Source of the DNA: Maribacter sp. 1_MG-2023
GTDB lineage: Bacteria > Bacteroidota > Bacteroidia > Flavobacteriales > Flavobacteriaceae
Length of the DNA: 64,000 nt
NCBI RefSeq assembly: GCF_030547005.1
Contig: NZ_JAUOPN010000008.1
Coordinates: 1 to 64,000, forward strand
Direction of reading: 5' to 3'
Part shown: positions 38,390 through 48,400 of the stretch, piece after piece
Layout of the letters: every line of letters starts with the position of its first letter
Position numbering within the stretch: the stretch's first letter is position 1
Position numbers and translations under genes: made by a program
Notes under the pieces: generated by a model
Database searches by the model: none
What the model saw: only the letters and a program-made list of their open reading frames with translations
Told to the model about the DNA's origin: nothing

Positions 38390-39613
38390 TTGACCATAAA
38401 CAAAAAAAACATAGTTCAAATAAATGTAGAATCAAATTTTGGATCTACAGGTAAAATTTGTGTGAACATAAGTGATTATTTAGAATCGCATGGAAACGAC
38501 CCGCACATTGCTCATGGTCCTATTCATAGGGACACCAATAATAGTACCTACCAAATAGGAACAAAGTTTGATTATTACCTACATATACTAAACACCAGAA
38601 TCTTTGACAAACATGGTCTTGGCTCTAAAAAAGCTACTAAAGAATTTTTAAAAAAACTTAAAAATTCCAAACCAGATTTAATTCACCTTCATAATATTCA
38701 TGGATATTATATAAATTATGAATTGTTATTTCAATTTATAAAAGAGACTGAAATACCTGTGGTATGGACCTTACATGATTGTTGGTCATTTACCGGGCAT
38801 TGCACCCATTTTGAATATATTAATTGTGAAAAATATAAAACAGCCTGTACAAAGTGCCCATTAACAAATACCTACCCCAAAAGCTGGTTAGTTGATCGAT
38901 CTTTAAAAAATTTTAATCAGAAGAAAGAATCATTTATAGGAGTAAAAAACTTAACAATAGTACCTGTATCTAAATGGCTCGCTACTAAAGTAGAGCAATC
39001 GTTCTTAAGCCCCTACCCTATTCGTACAATCACCAACGGCATAGACATCAATACATTTAAACCAATACAAGGTTCAAATTATAAAAAACAAAAAGGATGG
39101 GAAGGTTTAAAAATAATTCTTGGCGTTGCCAGTGTATGGGACAAAACCAAAGGATGGGAAGATTTTATAAAAATTACTCCGCAATTAAAAGACGATGAAA
39201 GAATTATATTAGTTGGCTTAAGTAAACAACAAATTGAAACACTACCAAAAAACATTATAGGTATTGAAAGAACAGATTCAAAAGAAGAATTGATAAAATT
39301 GTACTCTCTTGCAGATGTTTTTATGAATTTAACCTATGCTGACACCTACCCTACTACAAATTTAGAAGCACTTGCTTGTGGCACACCAGTAATTACATAT
39401 AAAACAGGTGGTAGCGTAGAAGAGATTACCGATTATAATGGTGCAATTGTTGAACAAGGAAACTATTTAGATGCTTATAAAACTTTTGAAAACATGGGTA
39501 ATATTTTTAAAAAAAAACACGCACAAACCATTAGAAATAATGCAATTGAGAAGTTCGACAAAAATTTTCAGTTAAAAAAGTATGACGAACTATACCAATC
39601 TCTTTTAAATTAA
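38390..39613 (+). CDS. Glycosyltransferase family 4 with Cys-rich insert (WcaC-like)
   Basis: A 407-residue GT-B enzyme starting at a TTG, since no ATG is near and the conserved start (NIVQINVESNFGSTGKI) lies immediately after. The donor-binding half has GVASVWDKTKGW, LIKLYSLADVF and the E-x7-E type motif NLEALACGTPVITY with GGSVEEI. Four cysteines between about residues 141 and 162 (HCTHF, NCEKY, CTKCP) form an insert seen in colanic-acid-type WcaC and related transferases. It is expected to add a sugar to the lipid-linked unit. It starts 5 bases after the previous stop codon. Confidence 0.88.
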   Translation: MTINKKNIVQINVESNFGSTGKICVNISDYLESHGNDPHIAHGPIHRDTNNSTYQIGTKFDYYLHILNTRIFDKHGLGSKKATKEFLKKLKNSKPDLIHLHNIHGYYINYELLFQFIKETEIPVVWTLHDCWSFTGHCTHFEYINCEKYKTACTKCPLTNTYPKSWLVDRSLKNFNQKKESFIGVKNLTIVPVSKWLATKVEQSFLSPYPIRTITNGIDINTFKPIQGSNYKKQKGWEGLKIILGVASVWDKTKGWEDFIKITPQLKDDERIILVGLSKQQIETLPKNIIGIERTDSKEELIKLYSLADVFMNLTYADTYPTTNLEALACGTPVITYKTGGSVEEITDYNGAIVEQGNYLDAYKTFENMGNIFKKKHAQTIRNNAIEKFDKNFQLKKYDELYQSLLN

Positions 39614-39692
39614 CGTTAGACAATACGTATTAGCCTTATATTAAAAAACTAATATTTTCAAATCAACAATTGAAAATTGAAAAAGTCCTTTA

Positions 39693-40772
39693 ATGAACTT
39701 AATTTTAGATAACATTATATTTTCTTTACAAGATGCTGGAGGTATATCAAATTATTGGTACCAAATCTTAAAAAGAATTAAAGAACAAGAGGGCTTACAC
39801 ATATACTTATTTGATGATTCAGAAAAATCTTCCAATATATTTAGGAAAGAATTGAATCTAGAAAAATTCAAACAATTAGGCAAAAGCCCAGGATTAGTAG
39901 GTAGATATACCAATCCAAAACTTACTCAACTAAAAGAGCAAGCAATATTTCACTCTAGTTACTATAGATATTCCAAGAATTCTAAACATATTAATGTAAC
40001 GACTGTTCATGATTTTACTTATGAACATTTTTTTACTGGTATTCAGTTATACGCCCATACCAATCAAAAGAGAAAAGCTTTGGCGCATTCTGATGGAATT
40101 ATTTGCGTATCTGAAAATACGAAGAGAGATATGCTGCATTTTTTTCCAGAATTGGTGGAGAAAAAAATTGTAGTTATACCGCACGGTGTTGGAAAGTATT
40201 TTTATCAAATAGAAAAAAAAGACTTTAGCGGAAAAGACTATTTTGAAGGTAGACCGTTTATTTTATATGTTGGAGATCGTAAAGCTATATATAAGAATTT
40301 CAACCTTACAGTTAGAGCTAGTAAACTAAGTGGATTACCTTTAGCAATTATTGGTGGTAGCCCTTTAACAGAAAAAGAACAGGTTTATATCAATTCTAAA
40401 CTAAAAACCGAAGATTACATTCATTTTAACGGTGTTTCTAACACAGAACTAAATGAGTTTTACAATAAAGCACTTTGTTTAGTATATCCATCATCATATG
40501 AAGGTTTTGGTCTACCTCTTTTAGAAGCTCAAAGTGCTGGCTGTCCAATAATTGCAATGAATACATCTTCTATACCTGAAGTAGTTGAAGATAGCGGTAT
40601 TTTACTTGAAGAGGAATCCCCAGAGTTAATTGCTAATCAAATAAAACTATTACTAGATGTTGACTTTAGAAATGATTTAGTACAAAAAGGCCTGAAAAAT
40701 GTAAAGAGGTTTACTTGGAAAAATACGTTTCAGAAAACATTTGACTTTTATAAAGAATTAATAAACCAATAA
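39693..40772 (+). CDS. Glycosyltransferase family 4 (mannosyl/rhamnosyl-type)
   Basis: A 359-residue GT-B enzyme with the complete GT4 signature: ISNYWYQ glycine-rich loop at the start, VTTVHDFTYE, the GVGKYF strand, ILYVGDRKAIYKN, and YEGFGLPLLEAQSAGCPI (the E-x7-E motif) followed by SSIPEV. Such proteins often transfer mannose or rhamnose from GDP- or dTDP-sugars, which would fit the local gmd gene, but the donor is not proven. An 80-base gap separates it from the preceding transferase; 18 bases separate it from the next. Confidence 0.9.
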   Translation: MNLILDNIIFSLQDAGGISNYWYQILKRIKEQEGLHIYLFDDSEKSSNIFRKELNLEKFKQLGKSPGLVGRYTNPKLTQLKEQAIFHSSYYRYSKNSKHINVTTVHDFTYEHFFTGIQLYAHTNQKRKALAHSDGIICVSENTKRDMLHFFPELVEKKIVVIPHGVGKYFYQIEKKDFSGKDYFEGRPFILYVGDRKAIYKNFNLTVRASKLSGLPLAIIGGSPLTEKEQVYINSKLKTEDYIHFNGVSNTELNEFYNKALCLVYPSSYEGFGLPLLEAQSAGCPIIAMNTSSIPEVVEDSGILLEEESPELIANQIKLLLDVDFRNDLVQKGLKNVKRFTWKNTFQKTFDFYKELINQ

Positions 40773-40790
40773 GTTTATATAAATTTTGTA

Positions 40791-41564
40791 ATGAGCACAG
40801 AAAAGCAAGATATAAAACCATTGGTAAGCATTGTAACCGGTACTTATAACAGTTCTAAATTTATTAGTGACTGCGTTCAAAGTATCGACAATCAAACTTA
40901 TGATAGCATTGAGCATATTATAATTGATGGAAACTCTAAAGACAATACCGTTTCTATTATTGAAAATATGCCGAATAGAGTTTCTAAAATTGTTTCAGAA
41001 AAAGATGATGGTATTTACGATGCTATGAATAAAGGTTTAAAATTAGCAGAAGGTGAGATATTAGGTATTCTTAACTCTGATGATTTTTATAACTCCAATG
41101 AAGTAATACAAAGTGTCGTAAAAGCTTTTGAAGATCCAAACATCGATTGTGTGTATGGAGATTTAGTTTATGTTGAACAATTAAATACTGATAAAGTAGT
41201 TAGAAATTGGGTGACAGGACCGTATAAAGAAAATGCGTTTAAGAAAGGTTGGCATCCTGCACATCCATCATTTTTTGTTAGAAATTCTATTTATAAAAAA
41301 TTAGGATATTTTGATTTGAATTTTGGTCTTGCCGCTGACTTTGAATTAATGCTACGCTTTTTAGAAAAAAATAAGATAAAAGGTACCTACCTACCAACGC
41401 CTATGGTTAGAATGAGGCTTGGTGGTGCCACTAATAAAAGTTTAAAAAATATTTTACAAGGAAATAAAGAATGCGTTGAAGCGTTTAAAGCTAATAACTT
41501 AAAAGTTTCAGCGGCATACCCCTTATATAGATTACTACCCAAATTAAAACAATTTCTTAAATGA
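40791..41564 (+). CDS. Glycosyltransferase family 2 (WcaA-like)
   Basis: A 257-residue GT2 enzyme with a full GT-A signature: PLVSIVTGTYNSS, IIIDGNSKDNT, the SEKDDGIYDAMNKG motif (typical of the WcaA/colanic-acid subgroup), LNSDDFY as the DxD-like metal site and HPAHPSFFVR later. The length is normal for this subgroup. Its stop codon overlaps the next start by four bases (ATGA), so its product and the downstream reductase are coupled in expression. Confidence 0.92.
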   Translation: MSTEKQDIKPLVSIVTGTYNSSKFISDCVQSIDNQTYDSIEHIIIDGNSKDNTVSIIENMPNRVSKIVSEKDDGIYDAMNKGLKLAEGEILGILNSDDFYNSNEVIQSVVKAFEDPNIDCVYGDLVYVEQLNTDKVVRNWVTGPYKENAFKKGWHPAHPSFFVRNSIYKKLGYFDLNFGLAADFELMLRFLEKNKIKGTYLPTPMVRMRLGGATNKSLKNILQGNKECVEAFKANNLKVSAAYPLYRLLPKLKQFLK

Positions 41565-42472
41565 AAGTTCTAATAACAGGTGGCAATGGATTTTTAGGTA
41601 GCTATTTCGTAAATCATTGGAAAGCGAAAGGAAACGAGGTTTTTACCTTAGGAAGAGGCGATAACAGTGATCTAAAATGTAATATTAAAGATGAAATACC
41701 TAAAATTAATCAAGACATTGATTATGTTATTCATATAGCAGGAAAAGCACATAGTATTCCTAAAAGTAAAGCAGATGAAGAGAATTTTTACAATGTAAAC
41801 GTAAAAGGAACAGCTAATCTACTAAAGGGTTTAAACCAGAAAAACATAAAAGGTTTTATGTTTATTAGTAGCGTTGCTGTTTATGGTGCTAAACATGGAT
41901 CGAATATTACTGAAAAAAACAACTTAGAAGCCACAGATAGTTATGGGAAAACAAAAATTGAAGCTGAAAAATTAATTACAGAATGGGGTTTAAAAGAGAA
42001 TGTTACTATTTCAATTATTAGACCTCCATTGATAATAGGAAAGAATGCTCCCGGAAATTTAGGTAAGATGATTACCGGAATCGAAAATGGCAGGTATTTT
42101 AATATTGCTGATGGAAAAGCAAAACGATCTGTAGTTTTAGCGGAAGATTTGGCAAATTTTTCAACAGAGCTAATAACTATAGGTGGTGTATATAATTTAA
42201 CAGATGGTTTTGATGCTAGTTTCAATCAATTATCAGATGTTATTTCAAAAGCAAAGAACAAACAAAAAGTAAAAAATATGCCACTTTGGTTAGCCAAAGG
42301 AATTGCGAAAACCGGAGATCTCATTGAAATGATATTAAAGAAAGAAGCTCCTTTTTCAACAAAGAAATTAATACAAATGACAACAGACTTAACGTTCAGT
42401 TCAAAAAAAGCTAGTACCATAGGTTGGAAACCGAAGGGAGTAGTTACGAACGTTAATTTATGGATGAATTAA
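41561..42472 (+). CDS. NAD-dependent nucleotide-sugar reductase/epimerase (WbpV-like)
   Basis: A 303-residue extended SDR. The NAD motif is TGGNGFLG (residues 5-12), the active-site region has SSVAVYG, and the catalytic pair is in SYGKTKIEAEK (YxxxK). The C-terminal half is hydrophobic and includes a KKLIQMTTDLTFSSKKA region seen in WbpV and related UDP-sugar reductases. Given a WbpM-type dehydratase and a WbpL-type initiating transferase in the same locus, it is a good candidate to reduce the 4-keto intermediate to UDP-QuiNAc or UDP-FucNAc. A UDP-hexose 4-epimerase is the alternative. It starts inside the stop codon of the GT2 gene. Confidence 0.82.
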   Translation: MKVLITGGNGFLGSYFVNHWKAKGNEVFTLGRGDNSDLKCNIKDEIPKINQDIDYVIHIAGKAHSIPKSKADEENFYNVNVKGTANLLKGLNQKNIKGFMFISSVAVYGAKHGSNITEKNNLEATDSYGKTKIEAEKLITEWGLKENVTISIIRPPLIIGKNAPGNLGKMITGIENGRYFNIADGKAKRSVVLAEDLANFSTELITIGGVYNLTDGFDASFNQLSDVISKAKNKQKVKNMPLWLAKGIAKTGDLIEMILKKEAPFSTKKLIQMTTDLTFSSKKASTIGWKPKGVVTNVNLWMN

Positions 42473-42499
42473 GATAAGACCATTTTAAAACTATAAATA

Positions 42500-44215
42500 A
42501 TGATAATTTTAGGATTAAACACACATCACGCGGACTCTTCAGCAGCAATATTTGTTGATGGTAAATTAATTGCCGCTACAGAAGAAGAGCGTTTTACAAG
42601 AATAAAACATTGGGCAGGCTTCCCTGCCGAGGCTATTAAGTTTTGTTTGAAAGAGGCTAATACTACTTTAGAAGAAGTAGACTATATAACCTTAGGTAGA
42701 GATCCTAAAGCTAAAATTGATAAGAAGGCTCTTTATGCACTTACCAATTTAAAGACAGGCACATCATTATTAAAAAATCGTTGGGAAAATAGAAAGGACA
42801 TATCTTCTATGGCCGAACAATTTGAAAATGCTTTTAATATTCCTCAAGATATTATTAATGCCAAACTAGTTAACGTAGAACATCATAGAGCTCACTTAGC
42901 ATCAGCTTTCTTTGCTAGCCCTTTTGAAGAATCTGCAATTATATCAATTGACGGATCAGGTGATTTTACTACCACAATGTTCGCTTATGGAAAAGGTAAC
43001 AAAATTGAAGTTCTAGATTCTATAGATTACCCAGTATCATTAGGTTTTTTATATACCGCATTTACTCACTTTCTAGGCTTTCCACATTATGGTGATGAAT
43101 ATAAAGTAATGGGTTTAGCCCCTTATGGAGAACCTAAGTATGTTGATAAAGTAAAGAAGTTATTAAAATTTAAGGACAAAGGTCTTTGGACTTGGAAGAA
43201 GCAATATTTCGGTGAAATCAAGGCTTTGTATGAAAACAACCAGCCTATTGTTGAACCTTTCTTTACTAAAAAGTTCGAAGAGCTTTTTGGAACACCTAGA
43301 GATCCAAAAGGAGAGTTAACACAATACCATAAAGATTTAGCAAAATCTGTACAGGTCGCTACAGAAGACGTTATTTTCCATATGGCGAATCATATGCAAA
43401 AAGCAACAGGCAGTAAAAATATTTGTATTGCCGGCGGAGTTGCTCAAAACTCTGTTGCTAATGGTAAAATAATAGCAAATACAGATTTTGAAAATCTTTA
43501 TATACCATCTGCTGGTCATGATGCAGGTATATCGATGGGTTCTGCATTGTATCATTATAATCAAACTTTAGATTTCGCTAGAGCAGGCGAGCAAAAATCT
43601 GCTTCAACAGGGGCTCATTTTAACAATGATGAAATTGAAGCATATTTAAAGAGTAAAGGTGTTTCTTATAAAAAAATGGAAGATGCCGAACTTTACGATT
43701 ACATTTCAGATAAGTTAATTGTACCTTCTGTTGTAGGTTGGTATCAAGGTAGAGCTGAATTTGGCCCTAGAGCACTGGGTAACAGATCCATTATCGCTGA
43801 TCCGCGTAACGAACAGGCTAAAGAACTATTAAACTTAAAAATAAAACGTAGAGAGAGTTTTAGACCTTTTGCACCTTCTATATTGAAAGAATATGTAGGT
43901 GAGTATTTTGAATACGACCAAAATGTTCCGTTTATGGAAAAAGTATTTCCAATTAAAAAAGAAAAGCATGCAGAGATACCAGCTGTTACGCACGTTGATG
44001 GTACTGGACGACTACAAAGTGTTGATAAAGATGTTTCACCAAGGTATTATAATTTAATAGAAGCTTTTAGAAAGAAAACTGGAGTGCCTATTCTTTTAAA
44101 TACTTCTTTTAATGAAAACGAACCTATAGTAAATACTCCGGCAGAAGCCTATTCTTGCTTTGAAAGAACAGCTATGGATGTTTTAGTAATGGAGAATATC
44201 GTTGTTGAAAGATAA
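42500..44215 (+). CDS. Carbamoyltransferase (NodU/CmcH/TobZ family)
   Basis: A 571-residue two-domain enzyme. The Kae1-like N-terminal domain has LGLNTHHADSSA, EEERFTRIKH and the metal-binding histidines EHHRAHLASAFF (His128, His129, His132), with DGSGDF and CIAGGVAQNS. The C-terminal YrdC-like domain includes GWYQGRAEFGPRALGNRS and LNTSFNENEPI. The family transfers a carbamoyl group from carbamoyl phosphate, through carbamoyl-AMP, to a hydroxyl of a sugar or other small molecule. In this locus it probably O-carbamoylates a sugar of the repeat unit. It lies 27 bases after the reductase gene and about 60 bases before the initiating transferase. Confidence 0.92.
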   Translation: MIILGLNTHHADSSAAIFVDGKLIAATEEERFTRIKHWAGFPAEAIKFCLKEANTTLEEVDYITLGRDPKAKIDKKALYALTNLKTGTSLLKNRWENRKDISSMAEQFENAFNIPQDIINAKLVNVEHHRAHLASAFFASPFEESAIISIDGSGDFTTTMFAYGKGNKIEVLDSIDYPVSLGFLYTAFTHFLGFPHYGDEYKVMGLAPYGEPKYVDKVKKLLKFKDKGLWTWKKQYFGEIKALYENNQPIVEPFFTKKFEELFGTPRDPKGELTQYHKDLAKSVQVATEDVIFHMANHMQKATGSKNICIAGGVAQNSVANGKIIANTDFENLYIPSAGHDAGISMGSALYHYNQTLDFARAGEQKSASTGAHFNNDEIEAYLKSKGVSYKKMEDAELYDYISDKLIVPSVVGWYQGRAEFGPRALGNRSIIADPRNEQAKELLNLKIKRRESFRPFAPSILKEYVGEYFEYDQNVPFMEKVFPIKKEKHAEIPAVTHVDGTGRLQSVDKDVSPRYYNLIEAFRKKTGVPILLNTSFNENEPIVNTPAEAYSCFERTAMDVLVMENIVVER

Positions 44216-44276
44216 CATTCTATCATAAGTACATTCAAATTCAATTAGGTAAAGAACTTTATAAAAGTTAAATTAA

Positions 44277-45254
44277 ATGAGTTCAACTACTCTATTTATA
44301 ATCACATTTTTAATTCTATTTTTTTGCGCTTATTTATATATAAAAATAGCACAGAAATTTGGAATTGAAGATGTGCCTAATCATAGAAGCTCGCATTCTT
44401 TAAAAACTATTAGAGGAGGTGGTATTCTATTCGTTATATCTTTATTTATATATTTTTTCACGCAGTCTTTACCACTACCCTACCTATTTGCTGCTATATT
44501 TTTAGTAGCTTTTGTTAGTTTTGTCGATGACTTAAAGACATTAGGTACTTTAAGTAGATTGGGGGCACAGATTATTGCTGTTATTTTAGTTTTTTATCAA
44601 TTAAATCTTTTTGAAAATTCCATTTTTTTAATTTTACCTCTGATCATATTCTGCCTTGGAATTATCAATATTTATAATTTTATGGACGGAATAAATGGTA
44701 TAACAGGCTTTTATTCTTTAGCTGTTTTACTATCCATATTAGTATTGAACCATTCTTTTAACGTTATTGATTATCAAATTTTAGTTTTTGGTATTCTTGG
44801 AATTGCTGTTTTTGGCTTCTTCAATTTCAGAAAAAAAGCCATTTTTTTTGCTGGTGATATTGGTAGTATTTCGATTGGAGTTTTTATTACCTTTTTACTC
44901 TTATTATTTTCGTTCAAACTAACTACACCACTACCATTTATGTTCATTGCAGTTTATTTGGTTGATGGAGGAGTAACGATAATCTCAAGATTATTAAAAA
45001 AGGAAAATATTCTTAAACCACATAAGAGTCATCTATATCAAAATCTTGTACATCTAAAATCGGTAAAGCACTTAACTGTTGCAGGCGGCTACGCTATAGT
45101 TCAGCTTTTAGTAAATATTATCGTATTAATGGTAATACATGAAAATCTATCACTTCAATTGCTAACTACCATACCTCTTGTTTTAGTACTAATTGTCTTG
45201 CATATATTTATTAATAGAAAAATGAAACCTAATCTTATTAAGCAGAGCTCATAA
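44277..45254 (+). CDS. Initiating sugar-1-phosphate transferase (WecA/WbpL, MraY family)
   Basis: A 325-residue membrane protein with about ten helices. The family motifs are clear: RSSHSLKTIRGGG (about 37-49), VDDLKTLG with Asp84-Asp85, NFMDGINGI (134-142) and FAGDIGS (191-197), plus a His-containing loop HKSHLYQ. It would transfer GlcNAc-, QuiNAc- or FucNAc-1-phosphate from the UDP-sugar to undecaprenyl phosphate, starting each repeat unit. With wbpM and the WbpV-like gene in the locus, a 6-deoxy amino sugar is the likely first residue. It ends the plus-strand assembly block. A weak AT-rich hairpin follows but no convincing terminator. Confidence 0.9.
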   Translation: MSSTTLFIITFLILFFCAYLYIKIAQKFGIEDVPNHRSSHSLKTIRGGGILFVISLFIYFFTQSLPLPYLFAAIFLVAFVSFVDDLKTLGTLSRLGAQIIAVILVFYQLNLFENSIFLILPLIIFCLGIINIYNFMDGINGITGFYSLAVLLSILVLNHSFNVIDYQILVFGILGIAVFGFFNFRKKAIFFAGDIGSISIGVFITFLLLLFSFKLTTPLPFMFIAVYLVDGGVTIISRLLKKENILKPHKSHLYQNLVHLKSVKHLTVAGGYAIVQLLVNIIVLMVIHENLSLQLLTTIPLVLVLIVLHIFINRKMKPNLIKQSS

Positions 45255-45464
45255 GTTGCTATTCTAAAAGAGTATAATTTTAGTTTTATATAAATTATTA
45301 AGATAGGATATTACTAGTAACCTCTTTAAATTTTATTTTAACCGCTTCGAGTAAATTTATTATTTAAATCGCTTTATTTATTACTTTCGCGTAGTTTACT
45401 GTTAACCATAGACTAAACCGCAGTAATATTTAATGATTTTAATATCAATTCCCCCGAATATTTC

Positions 45465-48400
45465 ATGGTTAATCACAAGCATTTTTTATTAATATTATTC
45501 TTTTGGATATTTTCATACGCCCATAGTCAAGAACTATCATATGAAAATGCCTTTCCTAATCTCTCATTTAATTTTTCGACTGAAATACAAGGTAGCGTTG
45601 ATGGCACTAACCGAATGTTCGTCGTAGAACAGCAAGGGTTTATAAAAGTATTTCCAAATAAAGCCAATGTTACCCTAGAAGAACAAACGACATTTTTAGA
45701 TATTTCTTCTATAGTATCCTATAGCGCAGGTCAAGAAATTGGACTTTTAGGTCTTGCCTTTCACCCTAACTATGCTACCAACGGTTATATTTTTGTCTAC
45801 TATATAGATCAGCCAAGCAATTACAGAATTAATATTGCCCGCTATAAAGTGGATAGTTCCAACCCAAACTTGATTGATCCTAATTCAAGAATTATAATAG
45901 CGCAATTCACTAAAAACCAATCAGATTCAAACCACAATGGCGGTAAAATTGCATTTGGTCCAGATGGGTATCTGTACATTTCTATAGGTGATGGCGGCGG
46001 AGGCGGCGATCCACAAGGTAATGGTCAAAATTTAAATACCGTTTTTGGCAGTTTACTTCGAATCGACATTGATCTAGATGGCAATAATCCGGTTGAAACG
46101 AACTCCGAATTACCGAATGGAAATTATGAAATACCTTCAGATAATCCAAGAGTCGGTCAATCGGGATTAGATGAGTTGTATGCCTGGGGTATTAGAAACA
46201 CCTGGAAATTTTCATTTGACCTTACAGGTAATCTTTGGGGATCAGATGTGGGTCAAAATTCATACGAAGAAATAAATATTATTACCAGAGGTGGTAACTA
46301 TGGATGGAACAGATTTGAGGCAAATACAGAACCTAGCTATGGCAGCGAAACAATACTTGCTACCTCACCCGATATTAAGCCCATATTCTTATATGATCAC
46401 AGTGCATCAGATGTTTCAATTACTGGTGGCTACACCTATAAAGGCTCATTGACCAATAATAATTTAAAAAACAAATATATTTATGGCGATTATGTTTCTG
46501 GTCGTGTGTGGGCTTTAGATTATAACACCAGTACAGGAAACACCACTAATGAATTTCTCTTTAAAACAAACGGAGAATTCATTTCCTCATTTGGTGAAGA
46601 TGAAGCTGGTGAATTATATTTTTCTGATTATGGGGCGAATGCTAAACTATTTAAATTAACAGAAACCATAACAGGTCCCGTAACCACTCCCGTAAACGGA
46701 ATAGGAGAATGGAAATCCTTATCTTCAGGTACAGATGGTATTGTACAATCTATTACGTCATCTACAAATGGCATAAGTTATATAGCTGGTACGATCAATT
46801 CTGCCGGTGGCATAAGTGCCTCAGACCTGGCAACGTTAAGTACTAATGAAGAATGGGCATCATTTGGAACCGGTATAGAAGGTACCATACTTGCCACTAC
46901 TTTATCCCCCGACGGAACACTTTACATTGCTGGTGATTTCACCATCGTAAACGGCATAGAAGCTAATAATATAGCGAAGTGGAACGGTACTTCTTGGTCA
47001 GCCTTGAGTTCTGGCACAAACGGACCAATTTCAACAATGGCTTTTAATGAAAACGGAACTTTATTTATAGGTGGTGTTTTTACAACAGCCGGCGGCTTGA
47101 GCGCTAATAACATTGCTAAATGGGAAAATGAATCTTGGAGCTTACTTACTGACGCTTCAACAAACATTACAGGAACAAATAATGAGGTACGATCGATACA
47201 TGTAGATGATAATAACAGGGTCTATATTGGCGGGAATTTTGATACTGCCGGTGGCATTGCGGCAACTAGAATTGCCCTTTGGAACGGCACTAATTGGTCT
47301 GCTCTGGGTTCTGGCACAAGTGGTTTTGTACAAGCAATGGAATCTGCAGGTGACTATTTATTTGTTGGAGGTAATTTTTCCATTGCTGGAGATAAAACTG
47401 TAAATAGAATTGCCCGGTACCACAAAAATAATAACACTTGGGAAGCATTGGGAAATGGGGTAAGCGGAAATGTAAATACAATTACTAGTAGTGGCTCATA
47501 TATGTACGTAGGGGGTACATTTGATACAGCCAGTGATGATGGTTCCATAGATAAGATAGTTAACAATTTAGCAAGATGGAGTACACAAACAGGTTGGGAA
47601 GCTTTAGGCTCGGGTACCAATGTTGGTGTTGACACCAGGGTTAATGCTTTGCAATTTATCAAAAACGAAACTGAACTTCTAGTTGGCGGTAATTTTATAA
47701 CTGCAGGAAATATCAATGCTAATAATATTGCTATTTGGGGAGCGACTTTTTGTGCTGATGAAAGTGTAATACCTGAGTATTTCATCAATGGTAACTGGGA
47801 TAGTGGCAGTAACAACCTAACTATTACAGAAGGTGATGATATAACTTTAAGTATTCTACCTAATGACATTTCTTTTACCATCACTCTACCAGGAGGTTCT
47901 ATAGTAAACAATGATTATTTATTAGAAAACACAAATATCTCACAATCTGGGACATATACTTTTACAACATCAAAAGGCTGCACTACAGATTTTTTATTGA
48001 CAATAGCTTCCGCAAATAATGATGCAGATGATGATGGAGACGGAATAAATAACACCAATGATTTATGCCCGAATACCGCAGCTGGAGCAACTACTGATGC
48101 CAATGGCTGTTCTAGCACACAATTAAATAATATTGGAGATGCTGATGGGGACGGAATATTAAATGTAGACGATATTTGCCCTAATACTCCTAATGGTGAA
48201 ACTGTAGATGAGAATGGTTGTACGATACTATCATATCCTGCAAATCAATTTAAAATTACTTCAACGGGTGCTTCTTGTATTAATTCTGATAACGGATCTA
48301 TATTCATTGAATCTTTAAACGATGAAGAATTTAATGCTACTATTACGGGTGAGGATGAAAATAGAACTATTGCCTTCACTGACACGTTAACTATCGCAGA

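Noticed and set aside
47354-47911. A 185-codon minus-strand ORF opposite the PQQ-type gene
   Set aside because: It lies wholly within a well-supported coding frame and shows no domain or coding pattern of its own.
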